DNA of 64,000 nt from the NCBI RefSeq assembly GCF_003569045.1, contig NZ_BFCB01000003.1, positions 2,542,001-2,606,000 of the forward strand, written 5' to 3'. The notes under the pieces were generated by a model. That model was not told the DNA's origin. It saw only the letters and a program-made list of their open reading frames with translations, and did not search any database. A program made the translations under genes and the position numbers. Shown in pieces: positions 35,456 to 43,237 of this stretch. The first letter of the stretch is position 1. The number at the start of each line of letters is the position of its first letter. The DNA comes from Aggregatilinea lenta. Its GTDB lineage: Bacteria; Chloroflexota; Anaerolineae; Aggregatilineales; Aggregatilineaceae.

Positions 35456-35923
35456 ATGGTTCGTATTCGTTTGCGCCGGGTCGGGCGTAAGAAGCAGCCC
35501 AGCTACCGCATCGTGGTCGCCGATTCGCGCAGCCCGCGTGATGGCCGTTATATCGAGGTGATCGGGTTCTACAATCCGCGCACCGAGCCTGCGACCATGA
35601 CCATCAAGGAAGACCGCGCTTTGTACTGGCTTCAGAATGGCGCACAGCCGAGCGACGCCGTGCGGCGCATTCTGGACAAGCTGGGTACACTGGCACGCCT
35701 TGAGCGGGCGCATAAGGGCGAAGCCGTCGATTCGCTGGTGTCCGAGGCGGAAGCCGAAGCCGAAGCGCGCGGCCCCGTCAGCCCCAAGACCATGGTAGCC
35801 GCCGAGCCGAAGGCTGAAGCGGCTGAGAGCAGCACTGAAGCGCCGGAAGCCGTCGAAGAAGTGGCAGCCGTCGAAGAAGCAGAAGAAGCTGAAGAAGAGG
35901 CGCCTGCGGCTGAGGCCGAATAG
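35456..35923 (+). CDS. rpsP: Small ribosomal subunit protein bS16 with long acidic tail
   Basis: 155 residues. The first 85 or so are standard S16: [42 protein letters not shown] then [27 protein letters not shown]. Typical S16 is 80-90 residues; the extra 70 are an Ala/Glu-rich tail ([10 protein letters not shown], then alternating EE, A and V), probably disordered and exposed on the 30S surface. A possible internal promoter -10 (TATAAT, 35348-35353 region just after ffh) and an AAAGGATAG-type ribosome-binding site precede it. Assembles the 5' domain of 16S rRNA. Confidence 0.97.
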   Translation: MVRIRLRRVGRKKQPSYRIVVADSRSPRDGRYIEVIGFYNPRTEPATMTIKEDRALYWLQNGAQPSDAVRRILDKLGTLARLERAHKGEAVDSLVSEAEAEAEARGPVSPKTMVAAEPKAEAAESSTEAPEAVEEVAAVEEAEEAEEEAPAAEAE

Positions 35924-36068
35924 GTCGTGGCGGTTCGAGTAACCTCCAAGCACACAAAAATGACAATGCGGACGGCAGCGCGTGTGGCGGCTGTCCGCAT
36001 TGGCCTATTTTTCTGACCAGATCTCCGGTCAGCCCTTTCAGAGCTGCCGCAGCGATGGAGAAGACAGA

Positions 36069-36296
36069 ATGAAAGACCTTGTTGAATATGTTGCCAAGTC
36101 GCTGGTGGACGATCCGTCGCAGGTGCACGTGACCACGGTCGATAGCGGCTCTTCCACCGTGCTGGAGCTGCAAGTTGCGCCCGAAGATATGGGGCGCGTG
36201 ATCGGCAAGAGTGGCCGCGTGGCGAACGCGATGCGTGTCCTGGTGCGCGTGATGGCGACCAAGCAGGGCAAGCGCGTCACGCTTGACATTGTCTAG
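36069..36296 (+). CDS. khpA: KhpA, KH-domain RNA-binding protein
   Basis: 75 residues from the ATG at 36069. Single KH domain with the GxxG loop GKSG (46-49) in MGRVIGKSGRVANAMRVLVRV and a C-terminal beta strand KRVTLDIV. In firmicutes KhpA dimerises with KhpB (Jag) and binds many RNAs, affecting cell-wall synthesis and division. The location between rpsP and rimM is the conserved one. The stop is 13 bp before the rimM start. Confidence 0.95.
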   Translation: MKDLVEYVAKSLVDDPSQVHVTTVDSGSSTVLELQVAPEDMGRVIGKSGRVANAMRVLVRVMATKQGKRVTLDIV

Positions 36297-36309
36297 TTAC
36301 GGCCCGGCT

Positions 36310-36858
36310 ATGGCTTCGCACCAACCAACTCGTGACGATCCTCCCTTCCTGCTGTTAGGGCGCGTGCTGCGTCCGCACGGCATTCGTGGCGAACTCCGGC
36401 TTGAGGTGCTCACCGCCTATCCGGAACGTATCCTGCCTGACGATCACGTGTTTGTCGGCCCGGATCCCGCCGATCCGGCGTCGGCAGTCGAATACGCGAT
36501 CGAAGGCGTGCGCCGTCACAAGCAGTACCTCATTCTTCAACTGGCAGGCATCACCAACCGCGACGACGCGGATTTCCTGCGGAACCAGTACATCATGGTG
36601 ACGCTGGGCGAGGCCGTGCCGCTCGAAGAAGACGAATTTTACCTCTACCAGATCATCGGTATGCCCGTGTACACCGACGACGACGAGCACCTGGGCGAGA
36701 TCGTGGACGTGATCGAGACGGGCGCGAACGACGTCTATGTGGTGCGCGGCCCGCGTGGCGAGATCCTGCTGCCCGCCATCGAGGAATGCATCCTCGACGT
36801 GGACATCGAGGGGCAGCGCGTCACGGCCCGATTGATGGAAGGGCTGCTCGGCGACTAA
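36310..36858 (+). CDS. rimM: Ribosome maturation factor RimM
   Basis: 182 residues from the ATG at 36310. The N-terminal RimM beta-barrel begins LLLGRVLRPHGIRGELRLEVLTAYPERIL, and the PRC-barrel domain holds LYQIIGMPVYTDDDEHLGEIVDVIETGANDVYVVRGPRGEILLPAIEECI. It binds S19 and the 16S 3' domain during 30S assembly. In many bacteria trmD and rplS follow; here dprA follows instead. Confidence 0.96.
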   Translation: MASHQPTRDDPPFLLLGRVLRPHGIRGELRLEVLTAYPERILPDDHVFVGPDPADPASAVEYAIEGVRRHKQYLILQLAGITNRDDADFLRNQYIMVTLGEAVPLEEDEFYLYQIIGMPVYTDDDEHLGEIVDVIETGANDVYVVRGPRGEILLPAIEECILDVDIEGQRVTARLMEGLLGD

Positions 36859-36912
36859 CGGCACGTCGGGTCACCAGTCTCAACCCGGATAGAGGAGTGG
36901 GGCGCTGCCACA

Positions 36913-38025
36913 ATGAGCGCGCGGAAGTACTGGCTCGGCTTCAATGTAGTCAAGGGAATTGGGCCGGTGCGGCTGCGCGCGCTGCACGCCCACTTTGGCG
37001 ATCTCGAAACGGCCTGGAATGCCTCCGAGCATGACCTGCGAGCCGCCGGACTGGATCGCCGCTCCGCATCGAATCTTTTGCAAGCCCGCAAATCCATTCA
37101 CCTGGACCAACTGAGCGACGACGTCGACCGGCTGGGCGCAGCCGCCCTCACGCTGGATGACGTCGACTACCCGGCGCTGCTGCGTGAACTTCCCGATGCG
37201 CCGCCCGTACTGTATATTAAGGGCACACTGCTCGACGCGGATCGCTGGGCGGTGGCGTTCGTCGGCACGCGCCGCGCGACGACGTATGGCCGCGAAGTGA
37301 CGCAGACCCTGGTCGAGCCGCTGGTGCACGCTGGGATTACCATCGTCAGCGGGATGGCGCTGGGCATTGACGCGGCGGCGCACAAGGCCGCACTGGACGC
37401 AGGTGGGCGCACCATCGCCGTGCTCGGCTGCGGGATCGATACAGTCTATCCGCCGGAGCATCGCCATCTGGCCGCCGCCATTGTGGAAAGCGGCGCGCTG
37501 GTGACGGAATTCCCGCCCGGAACGCCACCGGAAGGCAAGAACTTCCCCGTGCGCAATCGCACGATCGGCGGATTGTCGCTGGGTGTGGTAGTCGTTGAAG
37601 CGCCGGAATCCAGCGGCGCATTGCTGACAGCGGACATCGCGGCGGAGCAGGGGCGGGATGTGTTCGCCGTGCCGGGCAACCTGACGGCGCGGGCCAGCAA
37701 GGGCACCAACCGCCTGATTCAGAACGGGGCTAAGCTCGTCGTGTCGGCTGAAGACATTCTGGACGAGCTGAACCTGACGCGCTCGACGGTGAAGGTACGC
37801 ACCAGCGTGCAGGAGATCGCCCCGGCGGATGCGACAGAACAGGCCCTGCTGGAGGTGCTGGACAGCGAGCCGGTGCATATCGACGACCTGTGCCAACGGA
37901 CTGGTCTACCCATTACCCGTGTGAGCAGCGCGCTCGCACTGATGGAGCTTAAGGGTATGGTAAGCCGCCAGGAGGGCATGCAGTACGTGCGCTCACGGGG
38001 CGGCGCCCACTACCGCTTGGACTAG
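36913..38025 (+). CDS. dprA: DNA-processing protein DprA
   Basis: 370 residues. An N-terminal helix-hairpin-helix/SAM-like region (IGPVRLRALHAHFGDLETAW, about 10-75) precedes the extended Rossmann core: FVGTRRATTYGREVTQ, SGMALGIDAAAHKAALDAGG, LGCGIDTVYPPEHRHL, and FPVRNRTIGGLSLGVVVVEAPESSGALLTADIAAEQGRDVFAVPGN. A C-terminal winged helix (about 305-365, IDDLCQRTGLPITRVSSALALMELKGMV) completes the usual three-part structure. DprA loads RecA on incoming single-stranded DNA in natural transformation; the gene is present in many non-competent species. No other competence gene is in the window. Confidence 0.95.
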   Translation: MSARKYWLGFNVVKGIGPVRLRALHAHFGDLETAWNASEHDLRAAGLDRRSASNLLQARKSIHLDQLSDDVDRLGAAALTLDDVDYPALLRELPDAPPVLYIKGTLLDADRWAVAFVGTRRATTYGREVTQTLVEPLVHAGITIVSGMALGIDAAAHKAALDAGGRTIAVLGCGIDTVYPPEHRHLAAAIVESGALVTEFPPGTPPEGKNFPVRNRTIGGLSLGVVVVEAPESSGALLTADIAAEQGRDVFAVPGNLTARASKGTNRLIQNGAKLVVSAEDILDELNLTRSTVKVRTSVQEIAPADATEQALLEVLDSEPVHIDDLCQRTGLPITRVSSALALMELKGMVSRQEGMQYVRSRGGAHYRLD

Positions 38026-38042
38026 CGGAGAACAGGCAGACT

Positions 38043-39125
38043 ATGGATCACTTCTACGCACTCATCATGGCCGGGGGCGGCGGTACGCGCCTGTGGCCGC
38101 TCAGCCGCAAGACCCGCCCGAAGCAGTCCCTGCCGCTGGTGGAGGACCGCTCGATGTTCCAGATCTCCGTGGAGCGCCTTGCGCCGCTGATGCCGCCGGA
38201 GAACGTCTTCGTGGTGACGGGCAGCGCCTACGTCGAGCAGCTGCACGCCAGTACGCCCCAGATCCCGCTGGAAAACTTCGTCGTGGAGCCGGTCGGGCGT
38301 GACAGCGGCCCGGCAGCGGCGCTTGGCATCGTGCACATCCAGCGCCGCGACCCCGACGCAGTGATCGCGATCCTGGCGGCGGACCATCATATCGCGGACG
38401 TGCCGAAGTTCCTGCGCGTGCTGAGCGCGGCAGGCGAACTGGCGCAGCGCGGTTACATCGCCACGCTCGGCATTTCGCCCTCGTTCCCATCCACGGGCTA
38501 CGGCTACATCAAGCGCGGCGAGTCGCTGGGGCAGGCGGGCGAGTTCTATACCTATCTCGCTGAGCGCTTCGCTGAAAAGCCCGACATCCAGACGGCGGTT
38601 GAGTTCCTCGAAAGCGGCCTCTACAGTTGGAACAGCGGCATGTTCATTTGCCGCGCGGATAACGTGCTGGCGGAGTTCGAGCGCCAGCGGCCCGCCATGC
38701 GCGCACAGATGGAGCAGATCGGGCAGGCGGTGGGCCAGCCGGGTTACCATGCCGTGCTGGAACGTGTTTGGCCGGAGATTGAGCGTATCTCGCTCGACTA
38801 TGCCGTGATGGAAGGCGCGCAGAAGATGGCGATCATCCCGGTAGACATGGGCTGGAGCGACATTGGGAGCTGGTCGACGCTGTTTGACGTGCTGACCGGC
38901 GACGGCGACGGCAACGTGCAGCGTGGCACGGAACAAAGGCACGTCATGATTGACACCAAGAATACGTTCGTCTTTGGCGACCGCATGGTGGTCACCATCG
39001 GCGTGGACGACCTCGTGATCGTGGACACGCACGACGTGCTGCTGGTCTGCCACCGCTCGCGGTCGGAAGACGTACGCAGCGTGGTTAATATGCTCAAGGC
39101 GGATGGAGACGAGACGCACCTTTAG
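38043..39125 (+). CDS. manC: Mannose-1-phosphate guanylyltransferase
   Basis: 360 residues. Nucleotidyltransferase signature at the N-terminus: LIMAGGGGTRLWPLSRKTRPKQSLPL (Gly-rich loop and Lys). Central FVVEPVGRDSGPAAALG and ILAADHHIADV, then the GYGYIKRGE and WNSGMFICRADN segments, and VDMGWSDIGSW before the left-handed beta-helix end. Makes GDP-mannose from mannose-1-P and GTP. It lacks the phosphomannose isomerase domain of two-domain ManC, matching the short form. It would feed the glycosyltransferases at 1-7330 or protein/lipid mannosylation. It lies 17 bp after dprA. Confidence 0.93.
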   Translation: MDHFYALIMAGGGGTRLWPLSRKTRPKQSLPLVEDRSMFQISVERLAPLMPPENVFVVTGSAYVEQLHASTPQIPLENFVVEPVGRDSGPAAALGIVHIQRRDPDAVIAILAADHHIADVPKFLRVLSAAGELAQRGYIATLGISPSFPSTGYGYIKRGESLGQAGEFYTYLAERFAEKPDIQTAVEFLESGLYSWNSGMFICRADNVLAEFERQRPAMRAQMEQIGQAVGQPGYHAVLERVWPEIERISLDYAVMEGAQKMAIIPVDMGWSDIGSWSTLFDVLTGDGDGNVQRGTEQRHVMIDTKNTFVFGDRMVVTIGVDDLVIVDTHDVLLVCHRSRSEDVRSVVNMLKADGDETHL

Positions 39126-39141
39126 GCATGCGTTTGGATAA

Positions 39142-39438
39142 ATGGTCGTGATTGTGGCAACAGTCGATTTGCAGATGGACGGCGTCGGGTCGCTGAAGGA
39201 AAAGCGCAGCATCCTCAAGCCCATCATCGCGCGGCTGCACCAGACGTTCAACGTCGCCGTGGCAGAAGTCGATTTGCACGATGTGTGGCAGTCGGCGGCG
39301 CTCGGCGTAGCGATCGTCAGCACGGACTCAGCCCACGCCCAATCCGTGCTGGAAGCGGTGCTCGGCTGGATCGAGCGCAACCGACCGGATGTCGAGATTG
39401 TGGATCACACGTTTGAAGTGATCCACTACAACCTGTAG
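39142..39438 (+). CDS. DUF503 family protein (YlxP-like)
   Basis: 98 residues, the standard length of the family. Begins MVVIVATVDLQMDGVGSLKEKRSILKPIIARLHQTFNVAVAEVD, the conserved DUF503 pattern with the SLKEKR motif, and ends VIHYNL. Bacillus YlxP sits in the nusA-infB-rbfA operon and is presumed ribosome-related; here it follows the GDP-mannose gene by 16 bp. Function unproven. Confidence 0.9.
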   Translation: MVVIVATVDLQMDGVGSLKEKRSILKPIIARLHQTFNVAVAEVDLHDVWQSAALGVAIVSTDSAHAQSVLEAVLGWIERNRPDVEIVDHTFEVIHYNL

Positions 39439-39443
39439 CCCTC

Positions 39444-39494
39444 GACCAAAAACCGGCATCCTTAGTCACGGACGCCGGTTTGGTTCTTTTTCTT
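39444..39494 (+). terminator. Terminator after the DUF503 gene
   Basis: Long stem CCAAA(AA)CCGGC/GCCGGTTTGG with an inner TCC/GGA pairing, followed by TTCTTTTTCTTTT. Located in the convergent gap before the dynamin-like genes. Confidence 0.75.
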
Positions 39495-39529
39495 TTCGCT
39501 CTTGGCTAATCGCTAAAGGCTGCTCTTCG

Positions 39530-41332
39530 CTAGCTTTCGGTAACGATCTGGATCGCACCGATCTCCTTGCGCAGGTCCTTCGACTGCTCGCCGTACGTTT
39601 GCAGGGCGGTTTTTTGCGCCTGGAAGCGGTCGCTGAGCACGGTGAGCTGACTGAACACGGGCGAAAGGATCTGCTGACCGTACTGCAACATGCGGTTGCG
39701 CTCGCGGTTGGTCAAGTCGAGCATCGCCTGATGGTAACTGTCTTGCAGGGTGTCGAGTCGCCGTTCCAGTTCCGCGATGGCGTCGCGCTTGATCTTGCGC
39801 CAGTAGAGCATCGCCGCTGCACCGCCACCGACCAATAGCACCGGCCCGACGACAAACGTCGCGACGATCGCGCCCGTCGCGGCGGTCACTGCGCCCGGCG
39901 CGGCCAGCCCCAGCACCACCGAGATGATCCCGCCCAGTGCGAAGGTGAAGCCTGCCGAGAAGCCAACGAGATTGGTGCGGAACGTGTTGCGCAGGTTCTC
40001 CGCAAGACTGTCGTTGGTGTACGACTTAAGTTCGGCGTCTGCAATGGCGATCGCCTCTTGCAGGGCGGCGCGCTGCTCGGCGTAGCCGGTGGCGTCCACC
40101 GCACTCACGTCCTGGTCCATCATCGATTCGAGCTGGGTCAGGCGGTCGAGAATGCTGCGCCAGTAGCGGCGGCTGTTATCGACCACGGCGTTCACGTAGT
40201 CCTCGGAGATGCGCGTGATCTGATCCATCGCGTTGCCGACGACCTGCTTCTCGAACTTGTCGCGCATTTCGTCGCGGTCCAGCGACTGCGTGGCATTCTG
40301 GATCGTCAGGTTTTCGCGGATGAATGCCCGCCCGCGCGCCTTGAGTTCCAGGAAAACCTTGTCTAGCTCGCGCTGCGACGTGTTGAGCTGGTCGTTGAGC
40401 GTCCCGGCCTGCTGCTCAAGCTCCTGGCGCAGCGCCTGGGCGAGCGCCGTGTCGCTGGTTACGAGGCTGAGATGCTGATCCAGATGGTCGAGGTACTTGC
40501 GGATCATGCTGTCGGCGAAGTCCAACTGCGCGAGTAGCTTCTGCTTGGCGGGCGGCACGCGCTGGAACGTGCTACGCAGGTAGTCGCGCACCTCGTTCAT
40601 GTCGCCGGGATTGTTGGCCGCGCTGCTGAACAGCCCGCCGCCGGTCCGGCCTCGCAGCGCCTGCTTGGCCGAGATCATGAAGATGTCCGGGCGCAGGTCC
40701 AGCAGCTCGCGTAGCTGCTGCTGCACGAATGCCTGAACCTCTTTCTGCTCGCGTTTTTCCAGCAGGTCCGCCTGGTTGATGATGACCACGATTTTCTTGC
40801 CGTAGTCACGTGCAAGTTCCAGGTAAAGCCGTTCCGTTTCGGCCAGGGCGCGCTTGGCGGAGATTAGGAAGATCACCAAATCGCTGCGGCTGAGGAAGTT
40901 CTTGGCGATGGTTTCGTGCTTGCGGAACACCGACCCTGTGCCGGGTGTGTCGACGATCACCACGCCGGGGCCGCCCGTGTTAGGGTGCGACCACTCGCGC
41001 ACGATGCCCGGCTCGCGCCACTGCGGCTCCTTGCCCGGTTTGCTCGACCACCGCACCAACTCGATCGCGTCGGTAGTGGGCGTGATGCCCATTGGCAGCA
41101 GCTCATCGCCCAACAGCGCGTTGACGAAGGTGGATTTGCCCGCGTTGAACTCACCCACGACGACCACCAGGAAGAACATGTCCTGCAAGTCGATGGCGTT
41201 CTGTTGGAGCCGTTTTTTGTCCTCGGCTTCCGAGCCGCTGATTTCGGAGACCGTGCCCGCCAGATCGCTTAACAGCCGGACTTCCCGCTCGCGGACGCTG
41301 GCAATCGGGCCTTCTAAGACGATGTTAGCCAT
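39530..41332 (-). CDS. Bacterial dynamin-like GTPase (second of a tandem pair)
   Basis: 600 residues. GTPase domain: G1 GEFNAGKST (60-68), G2 Thr in the GITPTTDAIELV segment, G3 DTPGTGSV, and G4 NQAD (variant of the usual TKxD). Long helical segments rich in Gln/Glu follow, and two adjacent hydrophobic helices at about 425-490 (FSAGFTFALGGIISVVLGLAAPG and IVATFVVGPVLLVGGGAAAML) form a membrane paddle or hairpin. A coiled-coil end follows. This is the layout of bacterial dynamins/mitofusin-like proteins (BDLP, DynA) that tubulate, fuse or protect membranes. Starts 20 bp after its sister gene, so they form one operon. Confidence 0.9.
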   Translation of the reverse strand: MANIVLEGPIASVREREVRLLSDLAGTVSEISGSEAEDKKRLQQNAIDLQDMFFLVVVVGEFNAGKSTFVNALLGDELLPMGITPTTDAIELVRWSSKPGKEPQWREPGIVREWSHPNTGGPGVVIVDTPGTGSVFRKHETIAKNFLSRSDLVIFLISAKRALAETERLYLELARDYGKKIVVIINQADLLEKREQKEVQAFVQQQLRELLDLRPDIFMISAKQALRGRTGGGLFSSAANNPGDMNEVRDYLRSTFQRVPPAKQKLLAQLDFADSMIRKYLDHLDQHLSLVTSDTALAQALRQELEQQAGTLNDQLNTSQRELDKVFLELKARGRAFIRENLTIQNATQSLDRDEMRDKFEKQVVGNAMDQITRISEDYVNAVVDNSRRYWRSILDRLTQLESMMDQDVSAVDATGYAEQRAALQEAIAIADAELKSYTNDSLAENLRNTFRTNLVGFSAGFTFALGGIISVVLGLAAPGAVTAATGAIVATFVVGPVLLVGGGAAAMLYWRKIKRDAIAELERRLDTLQDSYHQAMLDLTNRERNRMLQYGQQILSPVFSQLTVLSDRFQAQKTALQTYGEQSKDLRKEIGAIQIVTES

Positions 41333-41351
41333 GTTTCCCCACTTAATCCTT

Positions 41352-43196
41352 TTATGCGGGCTGCTTCGACTCTGCCAGCCCGGCCAAGTCCCGCTGGATG
41401 CGCATGAGAGTCTGCTGGTGTGCTTCGAGATCGGTGCGCAGGTCCTCGACTAGCTCCGCCTGCGAGTCGATCAGGCGCGTGAATGGGGCAGTGGCGTCGT
41501 GCCGGAGCTGGACGCCATGCGCGATCAGTTCTCCGCTGGCGCGGCGCAGGATGTCCAGGTACTGGTCACGGTCCTCGCGCAGATGCGACTGGTACGCACG
41601 CCGCAGGAACCATCCGCGCAGCGGCACGAGCGCCATGCCGAGCACCACGAACAGGATGCCCACGCCGAACACCAGCAGAATCGTGGCGACTTCCGGCGTG
41701 GCGTTGGAAAAGACGCTGACGGCGACGACCAGCACCAAGGCGATGGTCAGCACTTCCCACAGCGCCAACACGATCAGCCAGTTGCGCAGCGTGCGGTCGA
41801 GCCGCTTGGTTTCAAAGCGTCCCGCGTCCTGGATCAGGTCGTCAAGCTGGCCGCTTACGTCGCGCAAAAAGCCGCGCTCGTAGTGCAGGGGTGTCTGGAT
41901 GCGCCCGATCACCTTGTCGCTCAGAGTGGGTGGCAGGGCCTTGACCGCATCGCGCGTGTAGGTCACCAGATCGTCGATGTCCTGCAAGTCGCGGCCTTCC
42001 AGCCGAGGGCCGAGTTTGTCCACTTCCTTCGGGATTTGCTGTAACGCCTCGTCCACCTTGTGTTCCTCGAAGGCGTTTTCGGCGCGCGTCTGACCCCGGA
42101 AGCGGCGCAGCAGGCGGCTGATGCCAAGCAGCTCGCCCAGTCCGCTGAAGAACAGCGACAGCCCGCGCGAAAAGTGGAACAGGTCCGCGATGGCCTCGTC
42201 GCCGCGCGCGATGGCGTCGTTCCAGTGGCCTTCAATGGACTTCAGCGACTCGTTCACCGTGTGCTGCTGCTCACGCCGTGCCTGCTCGATCTGCGCCTCG
42301 ATATTCTCGGTTGTCTTGCGGTGCGCGTCGATCACGGCCTGCTGCTCGTTGACGCTGGCCAGTGCGTCGCGCGTCACGTTCTGGCAGATTTGCAGCGGCG
42401 TTTCGAGCTTTTGACGGAAGCGCTCGACGTCCACCAGCGTTTCCTTGATATATTCTTCGATATCCGCGAAGCCGCTCTGATCCCACAGGATCTCGTCGCG
42501 GGGCGTTTCCTGCTGGGCCGCGAGCGCCTGTTTGGCCGACACCAGCCATATTTTCGGTTCTACGCCCAGGTGCAGGCGGCTCTGTTCCAGCACGAAGTCG
42601 CGTACCTGCTCGCGCTCGCCCCCGTCCAGCACGTCCACCTGATTGACGACGATCACCACGCGCTTGCCGTAGGCTTTGAGCTGCTGGAAGTGTTCCAGAT
42701 TGCTCGCGGACAGCACCTGCGTGGCGGGCATAACCAGCAGCACCACGTCCGCGCGGTGCAAAAAGCGCCGCGTGATCTCTTCGTGGCTGCGGAAGATCGA
42801 TTCCAGGCCGGGCGTGTCCACCAGGCTCAGGTTTTCGAGCAATGGGTTCGGGTGGAAGACCGTCTCGACATCGCCAGAACGGGAACGCTGCACGTCCGGG
42901 CCGTGGCGCAGGATCGCAATGTGGTCGGTGGTGGGCACGGGGCCGACATCCATGACCTGCTCGCCCAGCAGTGCGTTGATGATGCTGGACTTGCCGGAAC
43001 TGAACGGCCCGACCATCACCATCAGGAACGGGTGGTTGGTGTGAAACAGCGCGTCGCGCACCTGTTCCATCTGCGCATCCGGCAAATTCTCGACCCGGCC
43101 CAGCGTATCCAGCAGCCCGGTAATCTCGTCCAGCTCCTGCCGCCGGATGGCGTCATACCGGCTCAGTAACTTGCCTGCAAGCTGTTCAGACTCCAC
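41352..43196 (-). CDS. Bacterial dynamin-like GTPase (first of a tandem pair)
   Basis: 614 residues, GTG start. G1 is GPFSSGKSS (63-71), the G2 Thr is in GPVPTTDHIAIL, G3 DTPGLESIF, G4 NQVD. A long coiled-coil middle follows (for example VDAHRKTTENIEAQIEQARREQQHTV), then two hydrophobic segments at about 495-545 (LIVLALWEVLTIALVLVVAVSVF and ATILLVFGVGILFVVLGMAL). It is related to the downstream GTPase in layout but differs in most residues, so the pair likely works as a heteromer, as known for several bacterial dynamin pairs. The whole operon lies on the minus strand facing the DUF503 gene. Confidence 0.9.
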   Translation of the reverse strand: MESEQLAGKLLSRYDAIRRQELDEITGLLDTLGRVENLPDAQMEQVRDALFHTNHPFLMVMVGPFSSGKSSIINALLGEQVMDVGPVPTTDHIAILRHGPDVQRSRSGDVETVFHPNPLLENLSLVDTPGLESIFRSHEEITRRFLHRADVVLLVMPATQVLSASNLEHFQQLKAYGKRVVIVVNQVDVLDGGEREQVRDFVLEQSRLHLGVEPKIWLVSAKQALAAQQETPRDEILWDQSGFADIEEYIKETLVDVERFRQKLETPLQICQNVTRDALASVNEQQAVIDAHRKTTENIEAQIEQARREQQHTVNESLKSIEGHWNDAIARGDEAIADLFHFSRGLSLFFSGLGELLGISRLLRRFRGQTRAENAFEEHKVDEALQQIPKEVDKLGPRLEGRDLQDIDDLVTYTRDAVKALPPTLSDKVIGRIQTPLHYERGFLRDVSGQLDDLIQDAGRFETKRLDRTLRNWLIVLALWEVLTIALVLVVAVSVFSNATPEVATILLVFGVGILFVVLGMALVPLRGWFLRRAYQSHLREDRDQYLDILRRASGELIAHGVQLRHDATAPFTRLIDSQAELVEDLRTDLEAHQQTLMRIQRDLAGLAESKQPA

Positions 43197-43237
43197 AAAT
43201 ATCCGTCCATTCCCTCACGTGCATACGCGAGGTTTCG

